From Rubripirellula reticaptiva (GTDB lineage: Bacteria > Planctomycetota > Planctomycetia > Pirellulales > Pirellulaceae): a DNA stretch of 64,000 nt. Both the position numbers and the translations under genes were made by a program. Under the pieces are notes generated by a model that worked only from the letters and a program-made list of their open reading frames with translations, made no database searches and was not told the DNA's origin. Below, piece after piece: positions 55,203 to 63,909 of the stretch (the first letter of the stretch is position 1; each line of letters opens with the position of its first letter). The stretch covers positions 992,001-1,056,000 of the forward strand of contig NZ_SJPX01000002.1 in NCBI RefSeq assembly GCF_007860175.1, in the 5' to 3' direction.

Positions 55203-56594
55203 ATGACCGAAGTCAAACTTCCCGAACTCGGCGACGGCATCGAATCCGGCGACGTCCTTGAAATTTTTGTCGCTGTCGGTGACGTCATCAACGAAGGCGA
55301 CGACATCGTCGAAATGGAAACCGACAAGGCGACCGTGCCCGTTCCGGCGTCACACGGCGGCAAAGTCTTGAAGATTTTGGTCAAGGAGGGCGATACCGTG
55401 CCGATCGGTGGCGTGCTGATCGAAGTCGAAGCAGCCGCAGGATCCGCCGCACCGGCGCCGGCACCTGCCAAGCCTGCCCCGGCCGCAGCACCGGCTCCCA
55501 AACCAGCGCCACCCGCTGCAGCAGCTCCTCCACCGGCTCCCGCGCCTGCCGCTGCCCCAGCTCCTGCCGCTGCCCCAGCTCCTGCCGCTGCCCCAGCACC
55601 AGTCGCCACGCCGGCACCCGCTGCACCAGCACCGCCTACAGCCAAAGCAGTTTCGAACGCGGGTTCAATCCCCGCTGGTCCTGCGGTCCGATTGTTTGCT
55701 CGCGAAGTCGGCGTCGACTTGTCGACCGTACAAGGCAGCGGCGATGGCGGGCGCATCATCCGCGAAGACATCCTGGCCGTCGTCCGTTCGGGCAGCCAGT
55801 CACCGAAACAAAGTGCATCGACACCCAAGTCGGCTGACGCCAGACCGGTCACGCCTGGGCTTCCCGGCACCGCCGAAAACGACGATTTTGGCCCGGTTCG
55901 CGTCGAGCGGATGAGCAAGATTCGAAAAACGATCTCGCGTCAGATGCACGCTTCATGGTCGCAAGTCCCACGCGTCACCAACTTTGACGATGCCGACATC
56001 ACCGATCTGGAACGGCTTCGCCAATCCAGCAAGGATGACTACGCCGCACAAGGTTTGAAACTGACAACGATGCCGTTCCTGATCAAAGCGGTCGCGACGG
56101 CGCTGCGTCATCACCCGTCGATGAATGCCGTCATTGATGAAGCGAACGAGCAAATCATCTACAAGGATTACGTCAACGTCGGAATCGCCGTCGACACTGA
56201 CCGCGGCTTGGTCGTGCCAGTGATGTCGGATACCGATCGTATGGGCGTGCCCGCGATCACTCGCTCGCTAGCCGAAATGGCTGGCAAAGTTCGTGGTGGC
56301 AATTTTGGCATGAACGATCTGAAAGGCGGCTCGTTCACGATCAGCAATCTGGGCGCGATCGGTGGCCAGTACTCGACGCCGATCGTCAACGTTCCCGAAG
56401 TCGCGATCCTGCTTGTTGGCCGCAGCCGCAAGCTGCCCGTCGTGATGTCGGACGATTCAATCCAGCCACGCCTGATGATGCCGCTAAGCCTGTCCTATGA
56501 CCACCGCTTGGTCGACGGCGGAACCGCAGCACGATTCTTGAACGACGTGATCGGATTCTTAGAAGCCCCCAGCCGATTGTTGCTGGCTCTGTAA
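55203..56594 (+). CDS. aceF: Dihydrolipoamide acetyltransferase, E2 of pyruvate dehydrogenase
   Basis: 463 residues: one lipoyl domain (K42 in EMETDKATVPVP), a long Ala/Pro linker (about 80-150), the E1/E3-binding domain (AVRLFAREVGVDLSTVQGSG) and the catalytic acetyltransferase domain ending SLSYDHRLVDGGTAARF with H434 and D438. The linker contains an 18-bp tandem repeat (55551-55604). E. coli AceF has three lipoyl domains; this has one. The E1 neighbour upstream confirms the PDH assignment over 2-oxoglutarate dehydrogenase. Confidence 0.95.
   Translation: MTEVKLPELGDGIESGDVLEIFVAVGDVINEGDDIVEMETDKATVPVPASHGGKVLKILVKEGDTVPIGGVLIEVEAAAGSAAPAPAPAKPAPAAAPAPKPAPPAAAAPPPAPAPAAAPAPAAAPAPAAAPAPVATPAPAAPAPPTAKAVSNAGSIPAGPAVRLFAREVGVDLSTVQGSGDGGRIIREDILAVVRSGSQSPKQSASTPKSADARPVTPGLPGTAENDDFGPVRVERMSKIRKTISRQMHASWSQVPRVTNFDDADITDLERLRQSSKDDYAAQGLKLTTMPFLIKAVATALRHHPSMNAVIDEANEQIIYKDYVNVGIAVDTDRGLVVPVMSDTDRMGVPAITRSLAEMAGKVRGGNFGMNDLKGGSFTISNLGAIGGQYSTPIVNVPEVAILLVGRSRKLPVVMSDDSIQPRLMMPLSLSYDHRLVDGGTAARFLNDVIGFLEAPSRLLLAL
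55551..55604 (+). repeat. 18-bp tandem repeat in the aceF linker
   Basis: GCTGCCCCAGCTCCTGCC occurs exactly twice (55551-55568, 55569-55586), then a third copy diverges in its last third. It encodes AAPAPA-type linker units and could vary in number between strains. Confidence 0.8.
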
Positions 56595-56610
56595 ACCGCG
56601 AGAAGTCGCA

Positions 56611-56668
56611 GCGAAAGTCGCCAAGACTTTCGCCAATTGTCGGCGACCGAAACTCTTGACGAGTTTCG
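56611..56668. terminator. Two hairpins between convergent aceF and rnd
   Basis: GCGAAAGTC-GCCAA-GACTTTCGC (56611-56633) and CGAAACTC-TTGAC-GAGTTTCG (56648-56668), both perfect, lie in the 103-base gap. No long T-run; probable bidirectional 3'-end structure. Confidence 0.45.
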
Positions 56669-56697
56669 TCACCTGAACGCTGATCGGACGACAGTCG

Positions 56698-57900
56698 CTA
56701 GCTGTTTTCTGCTTCGATGAACTCAAGCGGCTGAGTCTCGGTGACGTCGGCCACTCGGATCGCCAATTCGCCGGCCAAGATTCGCCGGAACGTCTTGCCA
56801 ACGATCTCGCCCCGCCATCCCTTCAACAACGATGGCTCGTTGTCGACATCGCGTCGATCCAGTTCGTATCCCAGCAACTCTCGCACGTCATCTGCGTTTC
56901 CGACGATCGACGGTGCGAGCTTGTGTTGGCGACTGATGCACGCGATCGAAGTCGACAAGAATTGGCTCAACATTGGCGAAACCGCCCGCCGAGTCCCACG
57001 TGGACGTCGCGGCAAGTCTTCGTCCGGCGTGTCGTTGGCCACTTGGATCGCAGCCGCAATCGCTTCGTATTGATCGTTGAAACCGCGTCGTTCCATGCCC
57101 CGGATCCCGCGAATCTTCTGGACGTCGCTTGACCCCTTCCTGGCCAATTCAACCAACAGGTCGTCTCGCAGAATTCGCTTGGGCAGCCGGTCCAGTTCCT
57201 TGGCACGGGCTTCACGCCACAGCCAAATCTGACGCACTGTTTCCAATTTGCGCGGGTTCAATCCTGAAGCACCACTGACGCGGCGCCAGTTCTCACGAGT
57301 CTCGCCGTCGATCACTTTCTGCTGAAAGATGCCGGTCTCTTCTTCCAGCCAACTTTCGCGATTGAGCTTCTTGGCCATTGCCGACAATTGATCATGCATC
57401 GCAAACAGATCGGTCACGTCCTGCAGTGCGTAAGTGATCTGATCCTCGGTCAGCGGCCGGCGCATCCAATTTGTCCGTGTCTCCCCCTTGGGCAACGTCT
57501 TGCCGACCATCCGCTGAACCAACGTGCCCAGCGACGACGGGTACTCCATCCCGACGAAACCTGCGGCCAGTTGAGTATCGAACAGTCCTGCGATCGGCTT
57601 GCCGGTGAAGCGGATGCAGAAACGAGCCTCTTCACGAGCCGCATGGGCGATGACGGTTCGGCCGGGCTCGACCAGCAGATTCCAAAAAGGCGTGGTGTCC
57701 TCGACGGTCAACGGATCGATGATCGCCAACCGGTCACCGGCGACGACTTGGATCAGACTTAGCAGGGGACGATAGGTGTCTTCGGAGACAAATTCGGTGT
57801 CGAATCCAATCCGATCGCATGCTGCGATCTCGTCGCAGAATTGTTCGAGTTGGGCGACCGTATTTATGGACTGGTAATTCAACGTTACGCTTGAAGTCAA
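56698..57900 (-). CDS. rnd: Ribonuclease D
   Basis: DEDD-type 3'-5' exoribonuclease for tRNA and stable RNA 3' ends. Exo motifs: GFDTEFVSEDTYRPLLSLIQ (D, E), VIAHAAREEARFC and AAGFVGMEYPSSLGTLVQRM, then YALQDVTDLFAMHDQL (Exo III). An HRDC-type region follows (LEEETGIFQQKVIDGETREN and onward). The start is uncertain: TTG 57900 gives 400 residues and an N-terminus close to the first motif. ATG 58041 would overlap the divergent mfnB start and add 47 residues of unlikely sequence; TTG 57882 is a third option. Converges with aceF. Confidence 0.88.
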   Translation of the reverse strand: MTSSVTLNYQSINTVAQLEQFCDEIAACDRIGFDTEFVSEDTYRPLLSLIQVVAGDRLAIIDPLTVEDTTPFWNLLVEPGRTVIAHAAREEARFCIRFTGKPIAGLFDTQLAAGFVGMEYPSSLGTLVQRMVGKTLPKGETRTNWMRRPLTEDQITYALQDVTDLFAMHDQLSAMAKKLNRESWLEEETGIFQQKVIDGETRENWRRVSGASGLNPRKLETVRQIWLWREARAKELDRLPKRILRDDLLVELARKGSSDVQKIRGIRGMERRGFNDQYEAIAAAIQVANDTPDEDLPRRPRGTRRAVSPMLSQFLSTSIACISRQHKLAPSIVGNADDVRELLGYELDRRDVDNEPSLLKGWRGEIVGKTFRRILAGELAIRVADVTETQPLEFIEAENS

Positions 57901-58039
57901 AAGGGATGTCAGAAGAGAATCGTTCGCGAGGGAAAACGCCGATGCCGGCGTTATCTTGCTGACAGCCCCCGACTTTAACTGCCGCCGTGGCACTCGCCTA
58001 TCCACTTTGACATCAAATGCCCCTTGGCGATTCCCAAAC

Positions 58040-58804
58040 ATGGCAATCCAGGATACTTTTATTGATCCGGCAGGCTTTAGCCCCCCAGGTAAAATCCGCC
58101 CGACTCAGTGGCTGGTCAGCTTGAGAAGCATCGAAGAAGTCGAAATCGCAGCCAAATACCCGATCGATATTCTGGATTTGAAGGAGCCGCAGCACGGCCC
58201 GCTAGCCCCCGCCAGTGCCGAACTGTGGCTCGCCGCCGCTCAAAGCGTCGCCTCCCTAGGCGAAAGAGCTCCTAAATTGTCGGCGGCGCTCGGTGAACCA
58301 GACGAAGCCAGAACCGTCTCAGGCGACTTGCCGACGCGATTTGACTTCGCCAAGGCAGGCCCAAGCGGATGCGATTCGGCCGCAAAGCTGGTGCAAATGT
58401 GGGACGACGTTCGCGACCGCCTTCCCGCAACCACCGAATTGGTCGCGGTCGCCTATGCGGATCACGGCGCAGCGAATTCACTGGCTCCCGAATCCGTGTT
58501 CGAATTAGCCAAGCAAGCCGGACTGGGGCGATGCCTGATCGACACCTATTCAAAGAATGGAAAATCGACACTCGATCATCTTTGCCCCGAACGACTCAGT
58601 GCTATCCATAAATTAGCCAGTCAATTACGACTTTGGTGGGCGCTGGCCGGTTCGATCCGAATCGGTGACGTCGACTGGCTAGGTCAACAGAACGTCCGAC
58701 CAGATTGTATTGGCGTCCGAGGTGACATTTGTACTGAAGATCGCACCAGTCCGTTGTGTGAAACCCGAATGAGTCTCTGGTCAAATCGCCTTGCCAAGAA
58801 TTAA
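58040..58804 (+). CDS. mfnB: (5-formylfuran-3-yl)methyl phosphate synthase MfnB homologue
   Basis: 254 residues, family formerly DUF556. In archaea MfnB makes the furan precursor of methanofuran from two glyceraldehyde-3-phosphates. Conserved parts: WLVSLRSIEEVEIAAKYPID, LDLKEPQHGPL, KLSAALGEP, FDFAKAGPSG, LVAVAYADHG, CLIDTYSKNGKSTLDHL, ALAGSIRIGDV and CIGVRGDIC. The three lysines expected in the active site are K48, K105 and K172. ATG 58040 starts a plain N-terminus; a start at 57956 adds 28 basic residues. Planctomycetes have tetrahydromethanopterin/methanofuran-linked C1 enzymes, so the assignment is plausible. No other C1 gene is nearby. Confidence 0.85.
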   Translation: MAIQDTFIDPAGFSPPGKIRPTQWLVSLRSIEEVEIAAKYPIDILDLKEPQHGPLAPASAELWLAAAQSVASLGERAPKLSAALGEPDEARTVSGDLPTRFDFAKAGPSGCDSAAKLVQMWDDVRDRLPATTELVAVAYADHGAANSLAPESVFELAKQAGLGRCLIDTYSKNGKSTLDHLCPERLSAIHKLASQLRLWWALAGSIRIGDVDWLGQQNVRPDCIGVRGDICTEDRTSPLCETRMSLWSNRLAKN

Positions 58805-58839
58805 CGATTCGTTTGCAGGCCACTGCCCAAAAGGCTTAC

Positions 58840-60642
58840 CTAGAACGACCAAACCAGCGGAATGACCGTCATCGAGACGACAAACACAATGATGCTTAGC
58901 GGCAACCCAAACTTCACATAGTCGCTGACCCGGTAACCACCGACGCCATACACCATCATGTTGGTTTGGTAACCGAACGGCGTTAGAAAGCTTGCCGACG
59001 CTGCGATCATCACCGCGATGATCATCGGTTCGGGTGCACATCCCAAACCCTCGGCCGCGCCCATCGCAATCGGGAACATCAACATGGCCGCCGCGTTATT
59101 GGTGATCAGTTCGGTGCAAAGCATTGTTGCCAAGTAAACAGCGGCCAGCGTTAAAATCGGATCGGAACCCGCCACGCCCAGCAACACGTTTGCGATCCCC
59201 GCTGCAGCGCCGCTTTGCCCCATCGCTGAACCAATGCCGATCGCCGCACCGATCACGATCAAGATCGACCAATCGATGCTGCGACGTGCTTCGGACGCGG
59301 TGCAGCAGCGAAATAGGATCATCGCAATCGCGGCGACCAAGGAAGCGCAAAGAATCTTTTGAGTCGTGGCAGCAAACAGCACCATCAACAACACGATCGC
59401 AATCGCATACCAAGCCTGTTCAGGACGACGAATCTCGGCCTGCTTGACCTTGCTGACCAAAAAGAAGTCTCGCGACTCGCCCTGGCGATGCAAAAACGAC
59501 GGCGAGGCTTCGAGCAAAAGAACGTCGCCCGTTTCCAATCGCACATCACCTAGCTTCCCGGTCAATCGCTTGTCGCCTCGAGCTACCGCAACGACGGCAG
59601 CGTTGTAATGCGAACGAAATCGTCCCTCGCGGATCGTCTTCCCCAGCAGCCCGCATCGCGGACTGACAACGGCTTCGACCAATGTCCGTTGCCAAGCTGG
59701 CACTTTCAGCTTTCTCGCTTGATCGTCCGAGGTTGTTAGTCCACGAATTTTTCGCAGGTCCACCACGCTGTCAAGCGCGCCGACCAAGATCAGCACATCG
59801 TTGTCTTTCAAATACTCTTGCGGCTTGGCGGCGGCGATCGTGCCATCCTCACGCTGAATTTCGGCAATGTACAAACCTGGCAAATGACGCAGCCCCGCGT
59901 CCTCGATCGTCCGACCGGCCAACGGACCACCCGGTTCGACCTGGACTTCGACCGTGTACTGCCTTGGGTCATCCGACACACTGATCGCACCTCGACGATC
60001 TGGCAGCAACCAACGCGACGCAATGATCATGTAAATCACACCGAGGATCGTCGCGGGAACGCCGACCCACGCCGGGTCAAAGAAACCCAACTGACGATGC
60101 GTGGCGCCAGCGGCAATTTTTTCCGCGTTCAAGTCGGCGATCAACAGGTTGGTGCTAGTTCCCATCAACGTGCACATGCCGCCCAGAATCGCGGCGTAAC
60201 TGAGCGGCAAGAGCAACCGACTTGTGCTGGTGTTGATTCGTTTTGCCAGGTCACCCACCACTGGCATCAGCGCCACCACCACCGGCGTGTTGTTCAAAAA
60301 ACCGCTCATCACAGCGACCGGAACAAACAGCCTCGTTTGGGCTCCGGTAAGTGTCTTGGCTCGGTTCAAAAACCATCCGGTCGCGAGCTCAGTGCCCCCG
60401 GTAAATTCAAGCCCCGTCACCACCGCAAATAGAAACGCGACCGTCACCAAACCCGAGTTGCCGTAACCGGCAAAAGCTTGCTCGGCTGTTGGCAACAGGG
60501 TTGTTCCGCTGATGGCTTGGGCGACCACTAGGATCGCCAAGCACCCCAGCGCCAACAAATCAGTTGCGGCAACGCGAAACGCCAACGTCAAAAGCAACGT
60601 CAGCGCGACCGCGATGGCAAGCCAAGATTCCCAAGTTCCCAT
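58840..60642 (-). CDS. SLC13/DASS-type permease with two RCK_C domains
   Basis: 600-residue membrane carrier of the divalent anion:sodium symporter kind. N-terminal helices from LAIAVALTLLLTLAFRV; transport motif MSGFLNNTPVVVALMPVVGD; repeat motif CTELITNNAAAMLMFPIAM near residue 525. Between the two halves are two TrkA-C/RCK_C domains (about 210-290, PGGPLAGRTIEDAGLRHLPG; and about 315-395, CGLLGKTIREGRFRSHYNAA). Such carriers often move sulfate or dicarboxylates; with sulfatases nearby sulfate is attractive but unproven. ATG 60642; a TTG lies one codon upstream. It follows the sodium-solute symporter by 18 bases. Confidence 0.9.
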   Translation of the reverse strand: MGTWESWLAIAVALTLLLTLAFRVAATDLLALGCLAILVVAQAISGTTLLPTAEQAFAGYGNSGLVTVAFLFAVVTGLEFTGGTELATGWFLNRAKTLTGAQTRLFVPVAVMSGFLNNTPVVVALMPVVGDLAKRINTSTSRLLLPLSYAAILGGMCTLMGTSTNLLIADLNAEKIAAGATHRQLGFFDPAWVGVPATILGVIYMIIASRWLLPDRRGAISVSDDPRQYTVEVQVEPGGPLAGRTIEDAGLRHLPGLYIAEIQREDGTIAAAKPQEYLKDNDVLILVGALDSVVDLRKIRGLTTSDDQARKLKVPAWQRTLVEAVVSPRCGLLGKTIREGRFRSHYNAAVVAVARGDKRLTGKLGDVRLETGDVLLLEASPSFLHRQGESRDFFLVSKVKQAEIRRPEQAWYAIAIVLLMVLFAATTQKILCASLVAAIAMILFRCCTASEARRSIDWSILIVIGAAIGIGSAMGQSGAAAGIANVLLGVAGSDPILTLAAVYLATMLCTELITNNAAAMLMFPIAMGAAEGLGCAPEPMIIAVMIAASASFLTPFGYQTNMMVYGVGGYRVSDYVKFGLPLSIIVFVVSMTVIPLVWSF

Positions 60643-60660
60643 CAAAGACTCAACATTGGA

Positions 60661-62349
60661 TCATGAACCCTTAGCTGGAAAGAACTTCGCCAACGTCGCT
60701 TCGTTTGGCTTCGGCGTGACCAATGATACGACGACCGTTGCGACCAAAGACGCGATAAAAATGGTTGCGACTGGCATCGTGTGAATCGTTCGCTCGCCAA
60801 TCGTAAAGTCGACGGACCAGTTATCAATCGCACCAAAACCAGACGCTGAAAACAATGCGTACCAAACGCCCGCCGAAGTCAAAACGCCAGCGTAGGCGCC
60901 CCACTTTGAAAGGCCGCGCCAGTACACCGCCAACAGCGCCAATGGGAACAGACTGCTGAACCCACTGAAGCACCAAATTCCTAGCTGGAACACGCGTGTT
61001 TGAGCAATGTCGGTCAGGCTGAGAGCGTAGGTGACGGCCACAATCGCAATGATGAACACTCGCGAGATCGTGATGATCTGCTTGTCATTGAACCGATCCT
61101 TCCCGCCGTAGTGAACAACAATGTCAGTGGTGAACATCGTGCCGATGCACAAAAACTGGCTGTCCAATGAGGACATGATTGCCGCCAAAATACCGGCTAG
61201 CAGAAACCCACCTAGCACATCGCCCGACAGCGACTTGACCATGAAGCCCAAGACCTTGTTGGGGTCTCCGGCAATCGGCGGCGGAATGTTGATCAGGCCC
61301 GTGGTCGCCCAAACGCCGATCAAGACGCACGGAATCCACACAATCAAAATGAAGACCGGGTGCACGACGACTGGCAACTTGAATGCCGATGCGCTTTTCG
61401 CGGTTAACCAGTGCTGAAATAGGTGCGGAAACATGCCGACGGAAAATGGAATCAACATGTAGGTGAAGAACATCCACGGATCCATTCCCTCGCGAGTCCG
61501 AAACTGCGCCGGCGCTTCGACTGATTCAATTTGGTCTTCGGCAGTCACCTCAGCTCGTACCCGGCGAGCCTTGGGGATTTCCTGAGACACGATTTGCATC
61601 GAGTCCCAAAACCCAGTTGGTGGTTCAGTACGAACTACTCTTTGTCCGTCGACCAGTTGGTGGGCACGTCCGTCGGCAACCGACTTTTCCGCCAATCCGG
61701 TTGCGATCAAGTAAAACGCAACCACACCCAAAACCATGAACACGATGGTTTGGAAAGTGTTGGCCCAGGCTGTGCCTCGCATGCCGCCGAAGAAAACGTA
61801 AACCAAGACAACGACACAAATCACCAACTCGGTCAGCCAAGGCGGAATCGCACCGTTTTCGGTCAAACCAGGAAAGTCGCCTCGAGTCGCGCCTTCGATC
61901 GCTTTTCCAGCCGAGATCACTCCGACTAGCAAGTAGGGCACGACCAACCCGACCAAGATCGGGAACAACACCAAACCGATCTTGTCGCTGTCCAGTCGAT
62001 CACGAAAGAACCCAGCCTGAGTCGTGTAACCATATTTTTTACCCCATGACCAAAGCTTGACGCCAAGGACAAAGAAGCAAAGGGAGTGGATGATCCCCGA
62101 CGACGATGCCAGCAGACCGTAGACTCCGACGCCCTCGGCAAACGCCTCGCCCGTCGAACCGACCAACGCGAAACCGGTCATGGTGGTGCCGAACAAAGAC
62201 ATCAGCAACAGGAAAGGGCCAATCGAGTGACTCGCAAGCAAGTAGTCTTTCGAGGTGCCTTTGAACAGACGCGACGAGAATAAGCCGAGACAAAGCAGCA
62301 GCCCCAAATAGACGCCAATGATGACGACTTTGATCATTCCAGGTGTCAT
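60661..62349 (-). CDS. Sodium:solute symporter family protein
   Basis: 562 residues, LeuT-like fold, about 13 helices. The start ATG 62349 overlaps the TGA of the preceding small gene (ATGA), so translation is coupled; a start at 62397 is rejected. Seen: VIIGVYLGLLLCLGLFSSRL, MSLFGTTMTGFALVGSTGEA, YVFFGGMRGTAWANTFQTIV (SSS signature region) and LAAIMSSLDSQFLCIGTMFT, the sodium-site helix. Residues about 255-310 form a soluble insert (AEKSVADGRAHQLVDGQRVV and after). The substrate cannot be predicted. Confidence 0.9.
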   Translation of the reverse strand: MTPGMIKVVIIGVYLGLLLCLGLFSSRLFKGTSKDYLLASHSIGPFLLLMSLFGTTMTGFALVGSTGEAFAEGVGVYGLLASSSGIIHSLCFFVLGVKLWSWGKKYGYTTQAGFFRDRLDSDKIGLVLFPILVGLVVPYLLVGVISAGKAIEGATRGDFPGLTENGAIPPWLTELVICVVVLVYVFFGGMRGTAWANTFQTIVFMVLGVVAFYLIATGLAEKSVADGRAHQLVDGQRVVRTEPPTGFWDSMQIVSQEIPKARRVRAEVTAEDQIESVEAPAQFRTREGMDPWMFFTYMLIPFSVGMFPHLFQHWLTAKSASAFKLPVVVHPVFILIVWIPCVLIGVWATTGLINIPPPIAGDPNKVLGFMVKSLSGDVLGGFLLAGILAAIMSSLDSQFLCIGTMFTTDIVVHYGGKDRFNDKQIITISRVFIIAIVAVTYALSLTDIAQTRVFQLGIWCFSGFSSLFPLALLAVYWRGLSKWGAYAGVLTSAGVWYALFSASGFGAIDNWSVDFTIGERTIHTMPVATIFIASLVATVVVSLVTPKPNEATLAKFFPAKGS

Positions 62350-62567
62350 TGTGCCGCCTCCGATGATTCTGATTCGTCTTCCAAATGGTCGGGCCATGCA
62401 GTCAGCGCCGCGGTCAACCAGACCGCCGACGCCGCGATCGAGATGCAGGCATGATAGGCCAGCGTGACCGGGATGATACCGAACACAAGCCGATCGTTAT
62501 CCCAATTCCAAATATCTTGGTGCAACACTACCAGCAGGAGAATGAGTCCCCAAATTACTTTCTTCAT
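62346..62567 (-). CDS. Small DUF3311-like membrane protein coupled to the symporter
   Basis: 73 residues from ATG 62567 (MKKVIWGLILLLVVLHQDIW). Two membrane helices flank WNWDNDRLVFGIIPVTLAYH, the pattern of DUF3311 proteins, which typically precede sodium:solute symporter genes. The TGA stop lies within the symporter's ATG. A GTG at 62675 would add 36 polar residues. Family identity is by pattern and context rather than a strong motif. Confidence 0.65.
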   Translation of the reverse strand: MKKVIWGLILLLVVLHQDIWNWDNDRLVFGIIPVTLAYHACISIAASAVWLTAALTAWPDHLEDESESSEAAQ

Positions 62568-62742
62568 CAACGGCACTCTTGGTGGGATAGGTTTGGTGGG
62601 AAGGTCGACTGCAGTATCAATTTCGGTCGCGACAAAGGTTCCGCCACGGTTTGCCGGCCGCGGCTTACGAAGCACAGCGGCCGATCAGTGTAGTCTTCTC
62701 GCTTGGACGTGTTTAGCAGTCGGGAAAACGTTCCAACGTCAA

Positions 62743-62776
62743 ATAAAAAAGCGGCTGGACAAATCCAGCCGCTTAT
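62743..62776 (-). terminator. Intrinsic terminator of the DPFGG-repeat protein gene
   Basis: Minus strand AGCGGCTGGA-TTTG-TCCAGCCGCT followed by TTTTTT; ten-base stem, about 60 bases after the stop at 62834. Confidence 0.88.
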
Positions 62777-62833
62777 CGATGTCTCTAACTAGCCAATTCA
62801 ATGGCAATTGCTTCGATCAATGTCGGTGATCGA

Positions 62834-63634
62834 CTAGTTCCCAAACGGATCGTCACCGAACGGGTCCGCGGCACCACCGGCGTCGCCACCAAACGGATCA
62901 GCACCGCCACCGGCGTTGCCGCCGAACGGATCGGCACCAGCACCCGCGTCACCACCAAAGGGATCGGCTGCGGGAGCATCGGCCGGCGCACTGCTGTCGC
63001 CGGCAACAGCATCATTCGCGAAAGGATCGTCCATCGCATCGGCCAACGCATCGTCTGACTCAAGCTTTGGTTCCCCCATGTCAGCAGGAAACGGATTGTC
63101 GTCAACTACGGGTGGCGCCGGCGGAGGCGTTACACCTGCCGCAGGCACTTGTCGCGGTGCTGGCGCGGGACTTGGCACGGCACCTGACAAACCGACGTCG
63201 GAACCATAACGTTGACGCGAACGAGCGGCTGACTCGGCCGCGAACTGCATACGCGCCTTGCGACGAATTTCTTCTAACTTGATTCTGCCAGAGCCCTGAA
63301 ACCTCGACAAAGCAGCTCCGATCGAGCCGCTCCCTTCGCCACGTGCTTCTAAATCGGCACCTTGTTGCCAATCCGAATCGGCCTCGTAGCCGCGTCCTGA
63401 AGCACTTGCGACGATTCCACGGAAGTAATATGCCCGAGGATCTTTGCTGCCGTTGTTGATTGCCATCGACAACAACTCGTAGGCTTCGGATGTCTTTCCG
63501 GCGTTGTAGGCGTGGACACCTTGACCGTAAAACTCGGCCAATACGGCACTTTCGCCTTGAGCCTGAGCCGATGGGATGCCGCTGACGCTCGACAACAGAG
63601 CACCTGCGATGACGCTCAAAATTAACTTATTCAT
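62834..63634 (-). CDS. Secreted TPR-like protein with C-terminal DPFGG repeats
   Basis: 266 residues. Signal peptide MNKLILSVIAGALLSSVSGI to AQAQ. Residues 30-100 look like tetratricopeptide helices (EFYGQGVHAYNAGKTSEAYE, AINNGSKDPRAYYFRGIVAS). A Pro-rich middle (APAPRQVPAAGVTPPPAPP) follows. The last 60 residues repeat ADPFGG units separated by Asp/Gly/Ala stretches and end DPFGDDPFGN. Function unknown; such tails are acidic and disordered and may bind cations or partners. It stands alone with its own terminator. Confidence 0.75.
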   Translation of the reverse strand: MNKLILSVIAGALLSSVSGIPSAQAQGESAVLAEFYGQGVHAYNAGKTSEAYELLSMAINNGSKDPRAYYFRGIVASASGRGYEADSDWQQGADLEARGEGSGSIGAALSRFQGSGRIKLEEIRRKARMQFAAESAARSRQRYGSDVGLSGAVPSPAPAPRQVPAAGVTPPPAPPVVDDNPFPADMGEPKLESDDALADAMDDPFANDAVAGDSSAPADAPAADPFGGDAGAGADPFGGNAGGGADPFGGDAGGAADPFGDDPFGN

Positions 63635-63909
63635 GGATGCGATCCTCTCCTAAACCTTTCGGTTTAGATGATGCTGTGGGAGCCAAATGGTAAAAATTTG
63701 CTTCCCGAGATAGGTGAACGAATGCTTGCCCGTCAGTCAAAAAAGTTTTCCCCGAGCGTACTTTTAGTCCACCAAACTGTAATCGTGGGTTAGGGATGCA
63801 GCAAACTTTTTCCACCGAAGTCAGCTAGCTTCCCCCCGAACACGGGAGTTCGCGTCGATCGAGGCGACCTTGCGATGCTAACAATTTTGGCTAAAGCTTG
63901 CCTACAAGC

